From Pomacea canaliculata (Eukaryota > Mollusca > Gastropoda > Architaenioglossa > Ampullariidae): 64,000 nucleotides of DNA. Below, one piece after another: positions 43,762 to 58,700 of the stretch. Location: NCBI RefSeq assembly GCF_003073045.1, contig NC_037596.1, positions 28,184,392 through 28,248,391 on the forward strand, written 5' to 3'. The number at the start of each line of letters is the position of its first letter. Position 1 is the stretch's first letter. The notes under the pieces were generated by a model. It had not been told where the DNA came from. It worked only from the letters and a program-made list of their open reading frames with translations, and searched no databases. The translations under genes were made by a program, and so were the position numbers.

Positions 43762-46700
43762 CTAGGGTTCCAGGGTGACTGAAAAAGAAAAACAGTAATT
43801 GTTCTTATGGACTTCTCCGGACATGATCATAATATGTGTTTAAAAACGTTTATAGACATTATGAAGATAATAGGTAAAGATTGATTATATCAATTTTGCA
43901 CCCATATACTTTAAACAAAGTAAAGATCATTAAATGGTTATAAAGCAATAATTTTGTTAATGATTTGTGTGTAAAATGCGAGTTGTATATGTTAATTCTG
44001 AATAAAAACTCTTTTGAAATATCAGTAACAAAATGCTCTTGTAGCTGCCAACCAACTCAAACTATAACAGCCTAATGCAGAGTTCTTCGAAACGAATGAG
44101 GGGAAGAAAGTTTACCAGTGGTGGTAGTAGATGTTGTAGTTGTTGACGTTGTTACTGCTGTTGCTGTCGACAAAAATAGCATAATAAAATGAATTTTTGA
44201 TCTTTAAAGAAAGTCTTTACATAAAATGTAAAGTTTTAGAATACTTCTTACTATAAATATTAAGTAATATTTTACGAACACTATTAAGGTAAAAATAGGC
44301 TTTTACCGTTTCCGGTTCTAGATTTCGTGGTTGTAGTCACCTTTGTAACTGAAAAAATAAATAAATCGAGAAAGCCGTTATATCGTTATTAGGTAATTTT
44401 ATGATATAAAAAATTATAATGTTTATTGCAAATGCAGTATATTGAAATTATGTTTATGACTTTAAAATAACTCAATAGTTGTCATCTTCAAAAATGTTTT
44501 ATATTTAGTTATATAAAAACATGACTGTAACAATCACGTGCATTCCGTCCCTCCACATTCTTACTCACTTAGAAGACATTGTAAGTGCTATAATGTTTAA
44601 AAACAAAAAGTCGTATTGCTTATCCCATAAGTTATAAAATGTTTATCATAGAAATTCTAAAACTATTTTGGTCTAGAACAAAAAGTTGTGTATACTCTTT
44701 TCCGTTGTAGTTGTTGTTGTCGGCGATGTTGTGGTTGGCAAGGATGAGTCTGAAAGTATGTGCCAACATTTGGAATGAATTTAAACAATAAACAACGATT
44801 CTCAGCATTTGATAGGAATCTTTTGTTTACTTTTTTATGTACAGGTGAAATATGTTTACATTTTTAGTTTTTTTCTTTTATATCTAATTTAAAAAATTGT
44901 GTTAATAAGTTTCAAAAGTGTAAATATATTACATGTGTACTGTTCCCACTCGTTCGTCCGTCAGTTGATCATCATTTATGATATTTGTCTTAAAAATGTC
45001 AAACATTTAGGTCAGAAAACTAAAGAAAAGATAGGTGTATACCCTTCTTTATTGATATACGTATAACGTATACGTTATTTTTTTTCTAATTGAAAAAGTG
45101 TAAGAAAAAAAAAAGGTTTGCAGAAATGTTGTATTTAAAAATATTTCAGTTCACACATAAAATATGTGCATACCTTTTTAATGACAGACTTAGTAGTCGG
45201 TTTGGTAACTGCAAAAAAATAGGAAAATAAAAAAAAAACTTATTAAATCAAAGCATTTAAAAACCGTAAAAAAGTTTAAACTCAGCTATAAGAAGTTGTT
45301 AATGTTTAGCTGAGGTGGTGTCAAGATATCACTCCTTGAAACTCCGTTACTGAACTATAATGGTTACTGCAATGTTTGGAAAACCTTTTACTGCTTCCTT
45401 GTCTAATTATCCAACAAACTGTAAGTAATATAATGTTTAAAAACAAAAAGTTGAATTATTTACGCTTATCCCATAAGTTATAAAATGTTTATTATAGAAA
45501 TTCAAAATTGTTTTGCTCTAGCAAAAAGAGTTGTCTATACTTTTTCTGGTTGTAGCTGCTGTTGTCACTGTTGTGGTTGGCAAAGGATGATTCCGAAAGT
45601 ATGCACAAACATTTGGTAGATATTTAAACAAGATATAACGATTATAAATATTTGATAGAAATCTTTCGTTTACTTTTTTCATAGAGTTTAATTATTCTTA
45701 CATTTTTAGTTTCACTACCTTTTCTTTTACAAAAAATAAATATGTAATAATACATTTTAAAAGTGTTATTATAGGACATGTGGAGTGCTCACACCCGTTC
45801 GCCCGTCAGTCTAAAATCATTTATAACATTTGTCTGAAAAATGTCGAACATTTGGGCCAGAGAAACAAAAGACCCAGCTTTGGTGCGGTTGTTGTTGGCG
45901 ATGATGAAACTGAAAGAATACCATGTTGATATATTTTACATATTTATTGCATATTTTACTTTTTAAGTCTTAAAATTAAAATGTGTTAAAAATGTATCTC
46001 TTAATCTATTACTGACAATAAAAGTAATAAAATCTGACTCACAATAACAAAAATTTTCATTGCAAATTATTGTACATGTAAAAATAAGTTTCTTCCATGA
46101 GCCAGCACATGTGTTGTCACTTTACCTCTAACCGGACAACGATAATATAAAGCCGTTGTCAATTTTGTCTACAACATCGACAATTTTCAAGTAATTTAGT
46201 GTGACATTTCTATGTTCGGGTAAGAGCAAAAGTAATTTTTATATTTTGTTCTATTAATTATTTTGCGTTTCTTTAGTTAAGTTAGTTATCTCTATATACG
46301 TTCGCACTTTCCTTTTCTTTTTGAGTGTGAAGAAGGATGAAGTTGCGGAAATGTTTTACTTATAATTATGTAAGTATAAACATAAAGTATTTGCATGCCT
46401 TTAGTAATGGTAGCATTATTAGTCGGTTTTCATTCAGTAATAAATTCGGGAATAAAAAACTACTTGTAGTAAAGCATTTAATTAAAAACCAGAGACCAAC
46501 TTAAACTCAGCTATAGAAAACTCTGAGGTGGTGTCAATATTTCACTCCCTTTACTCCCTTACTGAACTATGCTGGTTACTGCAATGTTTATTAAACCTTT
46601 TAATGATCTCTTGTCTAATTATCCAACACATTGCTTCATCTTTCTATTGTTATCACCATATATGAAAAGATAACAAGATACGGCTAAAGTTAAAAACTGC

Positions 46701-46788
46701 TTTATTTTTGTAGTTTGGCACATAAAAAGGTGCTTACCCGTTGTTAGTTTAACAGTAGTAGTACCTGGGCTTGTAACTGTAGTGGTTT
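43762..46788 (-). CDS. Gene D Thr-rich stalk and stop exon
   Basis: Exons 46738-46788 (ETTTVTSPGTTTVKLTTG), 44696-44749, 44307-44348 (VTKVTTTTKSRTGNG), 44116-44163 and 43762-43778 keep frame. The exon-like piece at about 45178-45212 (VTKPTTKSVIKK) is 35 nt and would break frame, so it is left out. Pieces near 45550-45600 and 46400-46440 are copies with lost splice signals. Confidence 0.6.
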
Positions 46789-49700
46789 CTGAAATAAGAT
46801 GATTATAAATGATTGGTTTGAACTATATCTTTAAAAAAACTTAAGTTGATAATATCAATAAAACAATCGCTTGCTAAATTACTCGTTATGTGTTTTTTCC
46901 ATGCATACAAGTGAATCTTTATAACAATGCCTTTTTTTCAGCAGTTCCAGACCTCTTTTAATCAAATCAAATCAAAATCAAATCAGACTTTATTGTCTGT
47001 CGAGGAGACCCAGGACAGAAATTTGTCTTTGCTCACAAGGGCAGGCTTACATATACAGACATTTAACACACAGTTAGGAGTAAAAGTTAGGAGTAAAAAA
47101 GTGTAGATTGCACCAGTCCATCAAAGCAGTTTATGTTTATCCTAACAACAAACCTTGGGTACCCAGGGGCCTAAAAGCAGTGCTTAACAAAAAGAAACAT
47201 GTGTTCTTCACGGATTCTGCCCACGACAGAAAATTGGCACATAGAGATACACTTACAGCTCTTTGTTTATAATAAATCAGCAAGGAAGCAAACAAATAAA
47301 AATGTTAGAGTTACAGCAAATAAAAGGAGACAAACTACGACTTTTTATCATTTCATATAGCTTAAAAGAGATTTTAACAAAAGCTTATTTTATTAATAAA
47401 AAAGAAATGAAAATAATAGTATCATAAATATAAATGTTTCTCGCCCTCTTTGCAGATGACCCCAATGTCATCGGAGTGGTCACATTCGGTGATATCGAGC
47501 TTTTTGTACCTGCAGTCCAACAGGCTGCTCTCTGTTCCTCTGCACTTCACATAATCAAAGATAATTCTTCCTGCTCCGGATCCGTATGCATTTGATGTAG
47601 CAGCTACTATTGCAGAACTGTTATAGATATATCAAAACTGACTTAAGCTTTTATTAGCAACACAGATTTAAGAAGACATTAAGTAAAATGTTTTTAATTG
47701 AAGTTTACTCGAGAAATCTTTAGTGTAAAGCTAGAACATTAAACGAAATGAAGTGTAGCATTCCTAAAAAAATGTTTAAATTAAAATATTTTTTACATTT
47801 AGTAGCATAAATACTTGTGTATATATAAATATATGTGCTTGTATCTATAATATTATGAATACTTTAAGAGGATCTTAGCCATGTAACAAGACTTTTAATC
47901 TTAGCTTATGAGCTATTTAAGACAAAATTATCCAATGCACAAAAACCTGTTAAAGCCTGCCATCCTGCAGGCCACCAAAGCAGATTTGTCTCCAAAGCGA
48001 CTGCTGCAAACTGACTTCCATTCTCCGTTGTGAAATAGTTCTAGACGTCCCCCCTCTGCGTCTCCGTCAGCTAGTCGGGCTGCTACCGGACTATCTGTTA
48101 GTTGTGAAAACGAACAGATTACTTCTTTATAAACGGTTTCTACTAATGCATGGAAATATACAGAATGAAGTACAGGATACTGATTTTCTGTTAGTAGTAC
48201 TAGCTGTTTCAGTGTATATAACACCTGAAAATCGAAAGGTACATCATATATTGTCAGAGGAAGATGACACTAGACTGGTAAATAAAAAAATGGTTCGGAC
48301 AAAAGGATAAAGATTTTGTACTATTTTTGCTATTTAAAAAGAATAAATTTCTTTTAAGGGCTTCGTGAAGTTTTAAATGTCAATCCTATTTTATTGTATG
48401 TAGATATATAGATATAAGTTGTATAAAACTACATTCTTGATAGTAATAAAATATGTATAATGTAGAAACATGCATAACAGCAATGACTTTTACCTTTATC
48501 CAACCATATTTTTGCTAAATAAAAGAGATTATATTTGAATTTTTGTTTCACATCTACTAGCCGTTTGTGTACATCTTGACCAAAAAAGAAAAAAGAGTCG
48601 CCATCATTTACAGCATTAGCCATGTTTATAGGACATTCATGTATATGTTTTAGCACCCAGTAAACGAAACTTAGAGAATGTGGGCCATTTGACAAGATAA
48701 TCTTATAAATAATAACAAAATACATTATATTTGATACAAAATTACAAACAACTTAAAGGTTAATCACTTTTTCTGATTAGTAGTGTGCTGAATTTGTAAA
48801 AAATATTGGTTGATATTTATTTTTCCTTATGTTAACAGTTTCAGACCAGTCTCAAAGCCCAGGATCCAGAGATAAAATAACATTAAGTTTTAGTTAAATT
48901 AATTATGTTTATTTGCATATAGCCTGGAAATATTAATGTTAAAGTAAATAAAAAAATTACATAAGACTGATTTAACTGCAAAAAACCCCCAAACAAAATT
49001 TAAAAAAAAAACCGTTAGGAGAGGAGGGAGGAGAGTAAAAGCTAATGTCATAAAATATCTCATTCGTGCCTTCCTTGCAGATAACCCCGACATCTTCGGA
49101 ATGCCTGCAGCCGATGGAGTAGAAGTTAGAGACTTCACACTCCTCAAGACTGTTTTCTGTTCCTCGACACGCTACATGATTGAAGATAATTGTTCCTGCT
49201 CCTTGTCCGTATGTACTTGTGTCAACAACTGTTGCTCCAAAGCTGTTAGATAAATTAACAATTTCAGCAAGTACATTTTAACACATTTTAAACAGGTTAA
49301 CACACACGATGTAGAGTTATACGTTAATTCTAGATTAGGTAGTTTTACAGAAAATATTATTTAAAAAGACACGCACAAAACCTTTGATTATAAACCATTT
49401 TTTTTTCTAAAATGCTGCCTATAAAATAATAAATGTTTAATAGCGCCAATACTCCCCAGCTGGGGTATTAGAATCCCGCTATGTTACAAAAGAGAACATA
49501 GCTTTTACAATTGGTTCATAAGCTATTGCTTTTAGACAAAAATTAATTTTATTTTAAAATAAGACAAACCTTTTTAAGCCTAGCATCCTGCAGGCTACCC
49601 TGGCCTCCGTGTCCTCAAAGATATCGTTGCAGACTGTACCCCACTCTCCGTTATGAAATATTTCTAGACGCCCCGACATTCCGTCCCCGTTAACTAGTCG

Positions 49701-52700
49701 GGCTGTTAGCTTCAAATCTGTGGAGTCTGAAGACGAACGGATTGTTTATTTATAAATGGTTTCCATGCATGGATGGAAATATATACCTTGAATTACAGGA
49801 TGCTGATTTTCTGTTAGTAGTACTAGCTATTTCAGTATGTAAACATGGGGACATTAAAATCTACGCTGTGCTTTTGTCATTAAAAATTAACACAAGACTT
49901 ATTAAAAAAAGAATAGTTAAGAGTAAAAGGATAAAGAAGGCCTTTAACTACTCTTGCTCATTTTGCTAATAAAAAGTATAAACTTGTTATGAGGTCTTCG
50001 TGTGCTTTTCTAGGTGTAAACATTCTTAAATTAAAATTGTTGTTAAATTTGTGAAACAAATTATTGATAGTTATGGCATATGTATGATGTAAAACCCAGT
50101 ATGACAGCAAAATTACTGTAAGCTTTATATAACTGTATATTTGATAATTAAAAAATATTGTTTAACTTTATGTTAGCATGTCTACCAACCGTTTTCTACA
50201 CCCTTTCGAGGAAAGGTGAAAAATTAAGAAAGGGCCTCGTCATTATTTACAGCAGTATCCGTGTTTCTATGACATTAATGTGTAATATCTTTTTGGAAAC
50301 CCACGAAACAGAACTCATAGAATGGTGGAAATTTTACAAGAAATTCCAATAAATAATACCAGAAATCACCACCTAACAGAAAACGACAATTACAGAGCAC
50401 AATCGCTTGCTTTCTAACTTGTTTTATGCTGCTTTGTGAAAAATATTGGTTAATATTTAGTTTTATTTTATTTTGAACAGTTACAGACCAGTCTCACATT
50501 CCAGCATCCAGAGCTAAAAAAGCACAATGTTTAACTAAATGAATTAAAGTTAATTGTGCATATCCTGTAAATGTACTAGTAACGGGGTTTAAAGTAAGAC
50601 GAAAATACAGTTGGGGGAGGTGGTAGGAGAGAAAGCAAATTTCACAAAAACCTCTTTCTTGCCTTCATTGCAGATAACACGGACATCATCCTCATGAAAG
50701 CAGGAGGAGGTGTCGCTCGAGTAATCGCACTCCGCAACACTGCTCTCTGTCCCTACACAATTTACTTGACTGACGGCAATTCTTCCTTTTCCTTTTCTCC
50801 AAGGACGGAAAACACCTGCTTTATCAACTCTTGCATTAGAGCTGTATGATAAATAAACAACAATGTCAGCAAACAAACACGATGTAAAGCTATATGTTAT
50901 TTTTTGACCAGGTAGTTTTACAGAACAATCTTCTAAAAAACAACATACACGACACCGATAAAAATAAGCTTGTATTTTTCTAAAATGCTGCTCAATAAAC
51001 AAATCAATGACTGTGTCGATACTCCGTAGCAATGACATTATAATACAGATATGTTAACCTGGAGGATACATCTTTTATATTTGTTGAATAAGCTATCACT
51101 TTAAGACAGAAAACATTTTGATTTTAAGGTAAGACAAACCTGTTAAAGCCTAGCATCCTGCAGGCTACCCTGGCCTCTTTGTCTCCAAAGCGATTCCAAG
51201 CATCGCAGACTGTGCCCCATTCTCCGTTGTGAAATAATTCTAGACGCCCAAATCTTATGTCCCCGTCATCTAGACGGGCTCTTAGCTGCATAACTGTTCG
51301 TTGTGAAAATGAACAGATAACTTGTTTATAAACGTTTTCCATTCATCCATGCAAAAAAATAGCTGGGAGTACAGGTTGTTGAATTTTTGTCAGTAGTACT
51401 AGCTGTTTCAGTGTATATACACTTAGAAATCAAAAGGTTCACTATTTTCTATTACGATAAAGATTACACTAGACGTGTTTGGGAGAAAAGGACAAAAAAA
51501 AAAAAAAAACCTTTGTACTACTCGTGCATGTTTGGGAATTTAACAAAGATAAACTTCTTAGGAGGGGTTTGAATGTTTTTCCAACTGTAAATCTTTTTTT
51601 TTTTTATTGTATAAAGATATTCAAATATAAGTTGAATAAAAAGTTTCTTCATAATAATAACATATTTATGATGTAGAAACAAGTATGAAAGAAAAATTAA
51701 TGAAAACTTTATAAAACTATGTCTACGAAAATTAAAAAAGATTTTGTTTGACTCTCAGTTAGCCTGACTAATAACTGTCTTAACCTTTAACGGAAAAAAA
51801 CAAAAAACAAAAAACTGAAGAAAAAGAGCGTCGCCTTTATTTGCAGCAGTATCCACGTTTATATGACATTAATGTTTTAGCAAACCCAGGTAAACGAACT
51901 GATAAAATGGTGTCCATTTTATAAAGAAATTCGAAAAAAATAAAACCAGAAATAACTATACCTGATTGAAAACGACAAACAATTACAAATCACAAGCGCT
52001 TGCTTTCTTACTTTTGTAAATGATGTCAGATGATGTTAACTTTTTCTTATTTCAAAAGTTTTTGTATAAATCTTACATCCCGGCATTCAGGGCTAAAGTA
52101 ACATTAGTTTTAACTTAATAAAAGATACTTAATTGCACATAGCTTGTAACGGTAATGTAATAGTAAAGGGGTTTGAAGAAGGACTGATTTTACTACGAAA
52201 GAAGCAGTTGGGAGAAGAAGAAGAGCGAGAGCCAATGTCATAAAATATTTCTTTCTTGCCGTTCTTGCAGATAAGACCGACATCTTCGTTATGACTGCAG
52301 TTGTGGGAGTCAAAGGTCGTGTGATTGCACTCTGCAAGATTGATCTCTGTTCCTTGACATTTTACTTTATGAGGGTAAATTCCACCTGTTCCTGCTCCGT
52401 ATACACTTGTTGGAACAAATTTTGCTTCTCTTCTGTTAGATAAATCGACAACAACGGGAGCAAGTACAAATAAACATCACATATTAACACACACGATGTA
52501 AAATTAAACGTTATTTCTAGATTAGTTTTACAGAAAGGTCTATGTTGCCTCATAAAATAATAAGTAATATTAATGGTGTCGATACCAACTAGCACATGCA
52601 TTATAATACCGTTATGTTAAGGTTGAGAACATATCTTTTACAATTGTTTGATGAGCTCTTACTTTAAGACAGAAACAAATTTTTTTAGGGAAAGGCAAAC

Positions 52701-55700
52701 CTGTCATAGCCTAGCGTCCGGCAGGCCACCCTGGCCTCTTTGTCTCCAAAGCCATCGGTGCAAACTGTGCTCCATTCTCTGTTGTGAAATACTTCTAGAC
52801 GTCCCGTCTGGTGGACCCCGTTAACTAGACGTGCCGTTAGCGGACTAACTGTTAGTTAGGAAAACAAACAGATATCTTGTTTAAAATACGTTTCCATTAA
52901 TGCATGAAAATATAATGTAGCTGAAAGTATAGGATGCTGATTTTCTGTTAGTAGTTCTAGCTATTTCAGAGTATATACACATGAAATCAAAAGGAACTCT
53001 TTGTATTGTCAGAAGAAGATGACACTAGAGTGGTGAAGAAAGAATGGTTGGGAAAAAAATAAAAGACTTTGTTTTACTCCTGCTCTTTTTGCTAATAAAA
53101 AAGGACAAAGATTTACGAAGTATTTTTTAGTGGAAATCTTCTTTTATTGTGCATAATAAATGTTGTATAAAAATTAATTCTTAATCTATAAAATATGTAT
53201 GCTGTAGAAACCAACATGACAGCAAAATGACTGTAAGGTTTATCAAGCCTTATTTTTGTTAATTAAAAAAGATTTTATTTGACTTTATGCTAGTATGTCT
53301 ACCATCCGTTTTTATACACCTTGACACAAAATGGAGAACAATTATAAAAGGGTGTTACCATTGTTAACAGCAGTATCCATGTTTATATGACATTGATGTA
53401 TAATATGTTTTTGCAAACCCACGTAAAGGAACTCATTAAATGGTCAGGTCAGGTCCCATGCCCTCGATAGGGGGAAAACGTCCGGCAGCAGCAACAGACA
53501 GAATTTTCCAGGTCCTGTCTTGAGCAGATGAGAGCAGGTCTGGCATCTCGCGTTCGGTCCATTCTTTAATGTTGGTGACCCTTTTTTAACAGCTTCACGA
53601 CTAGGCTCCCTTCGAGGGTTCCTTGTAGGATCGTCTTGGACAGGGTGTGTCGGGTGACGTGACCGAACCAGGCGAGCTTGCGCCGCTTCACTGTTGCCAG
53701 AAGGGGCTCATGTGGGCCCACGAGGGAGGTTACGGTGCTCCGTACGTATGCGTTGGTCTTGTGTTCGCGGTACGAGATGCGGAGCAGCCTTCTCAAGCCC
53801 ACTTTGTTCTCAAAGGCCTGGAGCTTCTTTTCCGTTGCGGCAAGCAGCGTCCAAGTCTCGCAGCCGTAGAGTAGGATTGACACTACGAGGGACTTGTACA
53901 GCCTGGCTTGGTACTGAAGCTGATTGAGTTGCTTCGCCAGATCCTATCCAGCCTGGACATTGCGGATGTTGCCATACCAATTCCTGATACGGATCTCTGC
54001 TGTACAGCAACCATCTCTAGTCAGGGTGGCACCCAAATACTTGAAGCTGTCTGACAGTTTCTGGCCGTTCATGAACGATGTTGCTGCTGCTGTCGGTGGT
54101 GGAAATAATCATTACTTTGCTTTTTTCTCGAGCTTATTTCCATCCGGAGGCCCCGCTCGCCTGGAGAGTCCCGAACACTCCTGAAGTTCGTTGTTACCTG
54201 CCACGTGAGGTCAATGTCATGCAAAGCGGAGGTTACGCATCTGCCACCAATGGAGATTGAGGTAAGGTTTTTTGTGTCGTCTGCATGAAAAGATCGTTAA
54301 AAAGCGATGGGAGAGTAGGCCTTGAACCCCTTTGATCGTCATGCAAGAACTCGCCTATACGGTGACGATGTTTAGTACGCGCTGGAGGCGTTCTTGTAGT
54401 GTGTTGCTATCAGTCCCTCTCTATGTTGAACTCATTAAATGGTGTTTTTAAATTAAAAATACATATAATATGAAAATCCACTCAACTGATAGAAAACACA
54501 GACTTTGAACTTTCACAATTGTAATGTACTCAAAATGGCTTGATATTTAAATTTTCGACCTTTTTTAACAGTTTCAGACTAGTCTCACAGCCAAGGATTA
54601 TGGGTTAAATTACTAGTCACGGGGTTTAAAGAAAGAAAGTTTTTACTACAAAAATCACAGCTGTGAAAAGAGAGAGAGAGAGAGCGAGAGCAAATGTCAT
54701 AAACAATCTTTTTCTTACATTTCTTGCAGGTTACGCCGACATCATCGAATGTTTGCAGTCGTGGTAGTAGAGACGATTGCGAGAGCACTCCGCAAGACTG
54801 CTCTCATTTCCTTTACAATTTACATCATCGAGGATAATTTCTCCTTTTCCTGCTCCGTATATATGTGAGTGAACCACTCTTCCTCCAGAGCTGTTAGATA
54901 TATCAACAGCAATGTCAACAAATACACATTAACAACACAGATTAACACAAAAAGCAGTTTTATTTTGCCTTTAGAATTCCTTTAATAGTGTCGTTACTCC
55001 ACAGCAGTGCCACTATAATACAGTTATGTTATTAAAGTTATGTTTTTAAAGTTATGTTATTAAAGTTATGTTATGAAAGTTATGTTATTAAAGGTATGTT
55101 ACTAAGGCAAAGTTATGAAGAAAATATTTTTTTATTGGTTCATACGATATTACGTTTAGACAGAAAACAATTTGATTGTAGGGCAAGACAAACCTGTTAA
55201 AGCCTAGCATCCTGCAGGCTACCCTGGCCTCTTTGTCTCCAAAGCCATTGTTGCAGACTGTACTCCATTTTCCGTTGTAAAATATTTCTAGACGTCCCGC
55301 CTTTCTGTCCCCGTTAGCTAGACGGGCTGTTACCGGTCCAACTGTTAGTTGTGGAATTGAACAGATCTCTTCTTTAAAATACAATTTTCATAAATGCATG
55401 GAAATATAATATAGCTGAAAGTACAGGATGCTGATATCACATCAACTGATAGAAAATGAAAAAGCATTACAGAGCACAAACGATTGCTTTCTGACTTGGA
55501 TTGCTTGTGTGAATGATATTGGTTGATATTTACTTTAAATTTACTAGTCACGGGTTTTAAAGAAAGAAAGTTTTTACTAAAAAAGTCCCAGTTGTGAGAA
55601 AGGGGAGAGTGAGAGCAAATGTCATAAAAAATCTTTTTCTTGCATTTATCGCAGGTAACGCCGACATGATCGGAATGTCTGCAGTTGTGGTGGTAGAGTC

Positions 55701-58700
55701 TATTGTGATAGCACTCCACAAGACTGCTCTCTGTTCCTTTACAATATACATCATTGAGGATAATTTCTCCTGCTCCTGCTCCGTATATACGTGGGTGAAC
55801 AACTCTTCCTCCAGAGCTGTTAGATATATCAACAACAATGTCAACAAATACACATTAACAACACAGATTAAAGTTATATTATTAAGGCTAAATTATGAAG
55901 AAAATATTATTTTGATTGGTTCATACGATATTACGTTTAGACAGAAAAAACTTTGATTCTAGGGCAAGACAAACCTGTTAAAGCCTAGCATCCTGCAGGC
56001 CACCCTGGCCTCTTTGTCACCAAAGAAACCGGCGCACACTGTACTCCATTTTCCGTTGTGAAATATTTCTAGACGTCCCCCATCATGCGTCCCGTTAGCT
56101 AGTCGAGCTGTTACCGGACCAACTGTTAGTTGTGGAAATGAACAGATAACTTGTTTATAAACGGTTTCTATTAATGCTTGCAAATGCTAGCTGGAAAACA
56201 AGGATGCTTATTTTCCGTTAGTAATACTAGCTGTTTCAGTGTATATATGCCTAGATTAAAAGGTTTGCTATGTTTTGTCACAGGAAGATGACACTAGACT
56301 GGTTAGAAAAAAGAATGTTTGGGGGAAAAGGATAAAAAAGACTTTGTACTACTATAGCATTATATTGCTAGTAAAAAAGGTTAAAATTTTTATGAGGGTT
56401 TTCCTTACTAAGTGTTAATCCCACTTTAATTGTAAATACATATAGGTTATAAAAAAATCTCGATAGTAATAACATACATAGGATTTAAAAAAAAAACCAG
56501 CATGACGGGAAAAGGACTGAAAGATTTATCAAACTATATTTTTGTTAATGAAAAAAGGTTTAGCTTCACTTTATGTAAAAGTGTCTTATAACCGTTTTCC
56601 TAAACCCTTATCAGCAAAGGTAAACAATAAATAAAAGAACGACATCATTATATGCATTATTTTCCATGTTTAAATTTTATTTATGTAAAATATGTTTTCG
56701 CAAACCGCGTGAATGAACTTATAGAATGGTTGCTATTTTACAAAATATTCCAATAAGCTCTACCAGAAAAGACTATCTGATAGAATTGAGAAAAAATTGC
56801 AAAGCACAATCACTTGCTTTCTTATTTGTATTGTGCTGCTTGCATAAAAGATATTAGTTTCATATAACGTTCCTTGTTTTGCCGTTCCAGACCAGTCTCA
56901 CAGCCCAGGATCCAGAACTAAAATAACATTAAATTTAACTAAATAAAAGATACTTTATTGGAGATAGCCTGTAATGGTTAATGTAATAGTAAAGGGGTTT
57001 TAAAAAAGACTGATTGTACTATTAAAGAAATATTTTGTAGAGAAGGGGCAGCTACAGCCAATGTCATTAAATATCTCTTTCTTGCCCTCATTGCAGATAA
57101 GACCGACATCTTTGGAATGACCGCATCTGCTTGAGTGGAAATTACTAAGATCGCACTCCTCAAGACTGCTTTCTGTTCCTTCACAATTTACTTCATGGGG
57201 TAGAATTCTTCCTGCTCCTTCTCCGTATCTTCTTGTTTCAACAACTAATGAGTCAGAGCTGTTAGATAAATCAACAACAACGTCATCAAGTTCATATCAA
57301 CAACACGGATTAACATACACAATGTAAAGTTATACCTTATTTCTTGATTAAGAAGATTTACAGAAAAAAACAATAAAAATTAGAGATGCAGTATAACAAA
57401 AAATAATACTTTTGTTTAAATGTTGCCTTATAAATTAATTTAAAAGTTTAACAGCGTCGATACTTCTTATCAGGGCCATTACGATACCGTTATGTTATGT
57501 GGGTTTATAAGCAAATACTTTTAGAAAACACATTTTTATTTTAGGGGAAGACAAACCTGTTAAAGCCTAGCATCCTGCAGGCCACCCTGGCCTCCCTGTC
57601 CTCAAAGCCAATGTTGCAGACTGTACTCCATTCTCCTTTGTGATATATTTCTAGACGCCCGGACTTTCTGTCCCCGTTAGCTAGACGGGCTGGTCCCGGA
57701 CTAACTGTTAGTTGTGGAAATGAACAGATTATTTTAACGGTTTCCAATCATGCATGCAAATATTTAAGTGGCAGTAAGGGATAGTAATTTTCTGTTAGGA
57801 GTAAAAGCTAATTCAGTGTTTATATACCTCGAAATCAGAAGGTACGCTTTGTATTGTCAAAAAAAAGATAGCACTAGACTGCTTTGGAAAGAATGGTTTG
57901 TAAAAAAATGATAAAGGAAGATTTTGTACTACTCCAGCTTTTTTTCAATTATAAGAATAACATTTTTATGAAGGGTTCTTGTGTTTTTCAAAGTGTAGAT
58001 AAAAAAAAATTCTATAGATATATAGATTTATGTTGTTTGAACATTTTTTTATAGTTATGACATATTATGATGTAGATACCAAGCATGTTAGCTAGTTGAA
58101 CTGTAAGCTTTATCAAACTGTGTATTTGTTAATTTAAAAAAAATTGACTTTATGTTAGCCTGTCTATCACCCGTTTGTGTACACCCTGGTCAGAAAAGAC
58201 GAACAAAAAAGAAAAAGAATGTCGCCATTTATTTACAGCAGTATCATTGTTTATATGACATTCATGTATAATATGTTCAGCAAACCCAAGTAAGAGAACT
58301 TATAGAACGCTGGCTATTTTACCTGAAATACAATAAATAATACAAGATAGAAAACGACAAACAATTACAGAACAGAATCGCTTACTTTTCCGAGTTGTAT
58401 TGTGCTGCTTGTGTTAATGATATTGGTTGATATTTACTTTTCTTTATTTTAACAGTTTCAGACCAGTCTCAAAGCTAAGAATCCAGAACTAAAATAACAT
58501 TATGTTTAACTAAATGAGTTGTGAGAAAGAGGAGAGCGAAAGCCAATGTCATAAAATATTTATTTACCTTCATAGCAGGCAACAGCGACATCATCGGAAT
58601 GACTGCAGTCGCTGGGGTAGAAAGTAGAGACATCGCACTCCGGAAGACTGCTTTCTGTTCCTTGACATTTTACTTCTTTGAGAAGAATTCTTCCTGCTCC

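Noticed and set aside
43716-43778. Longer gene D end reading EDYSLQL, a possible tyrosine motif
   Set aside because: Needs phase 0 after a phase 1 exon; the phase 1 reading stops after VTLEP.
53647-54260. Several plus-strand ORFs
   Set aside because: Antisense shadows of the LINE at 53445-54427.
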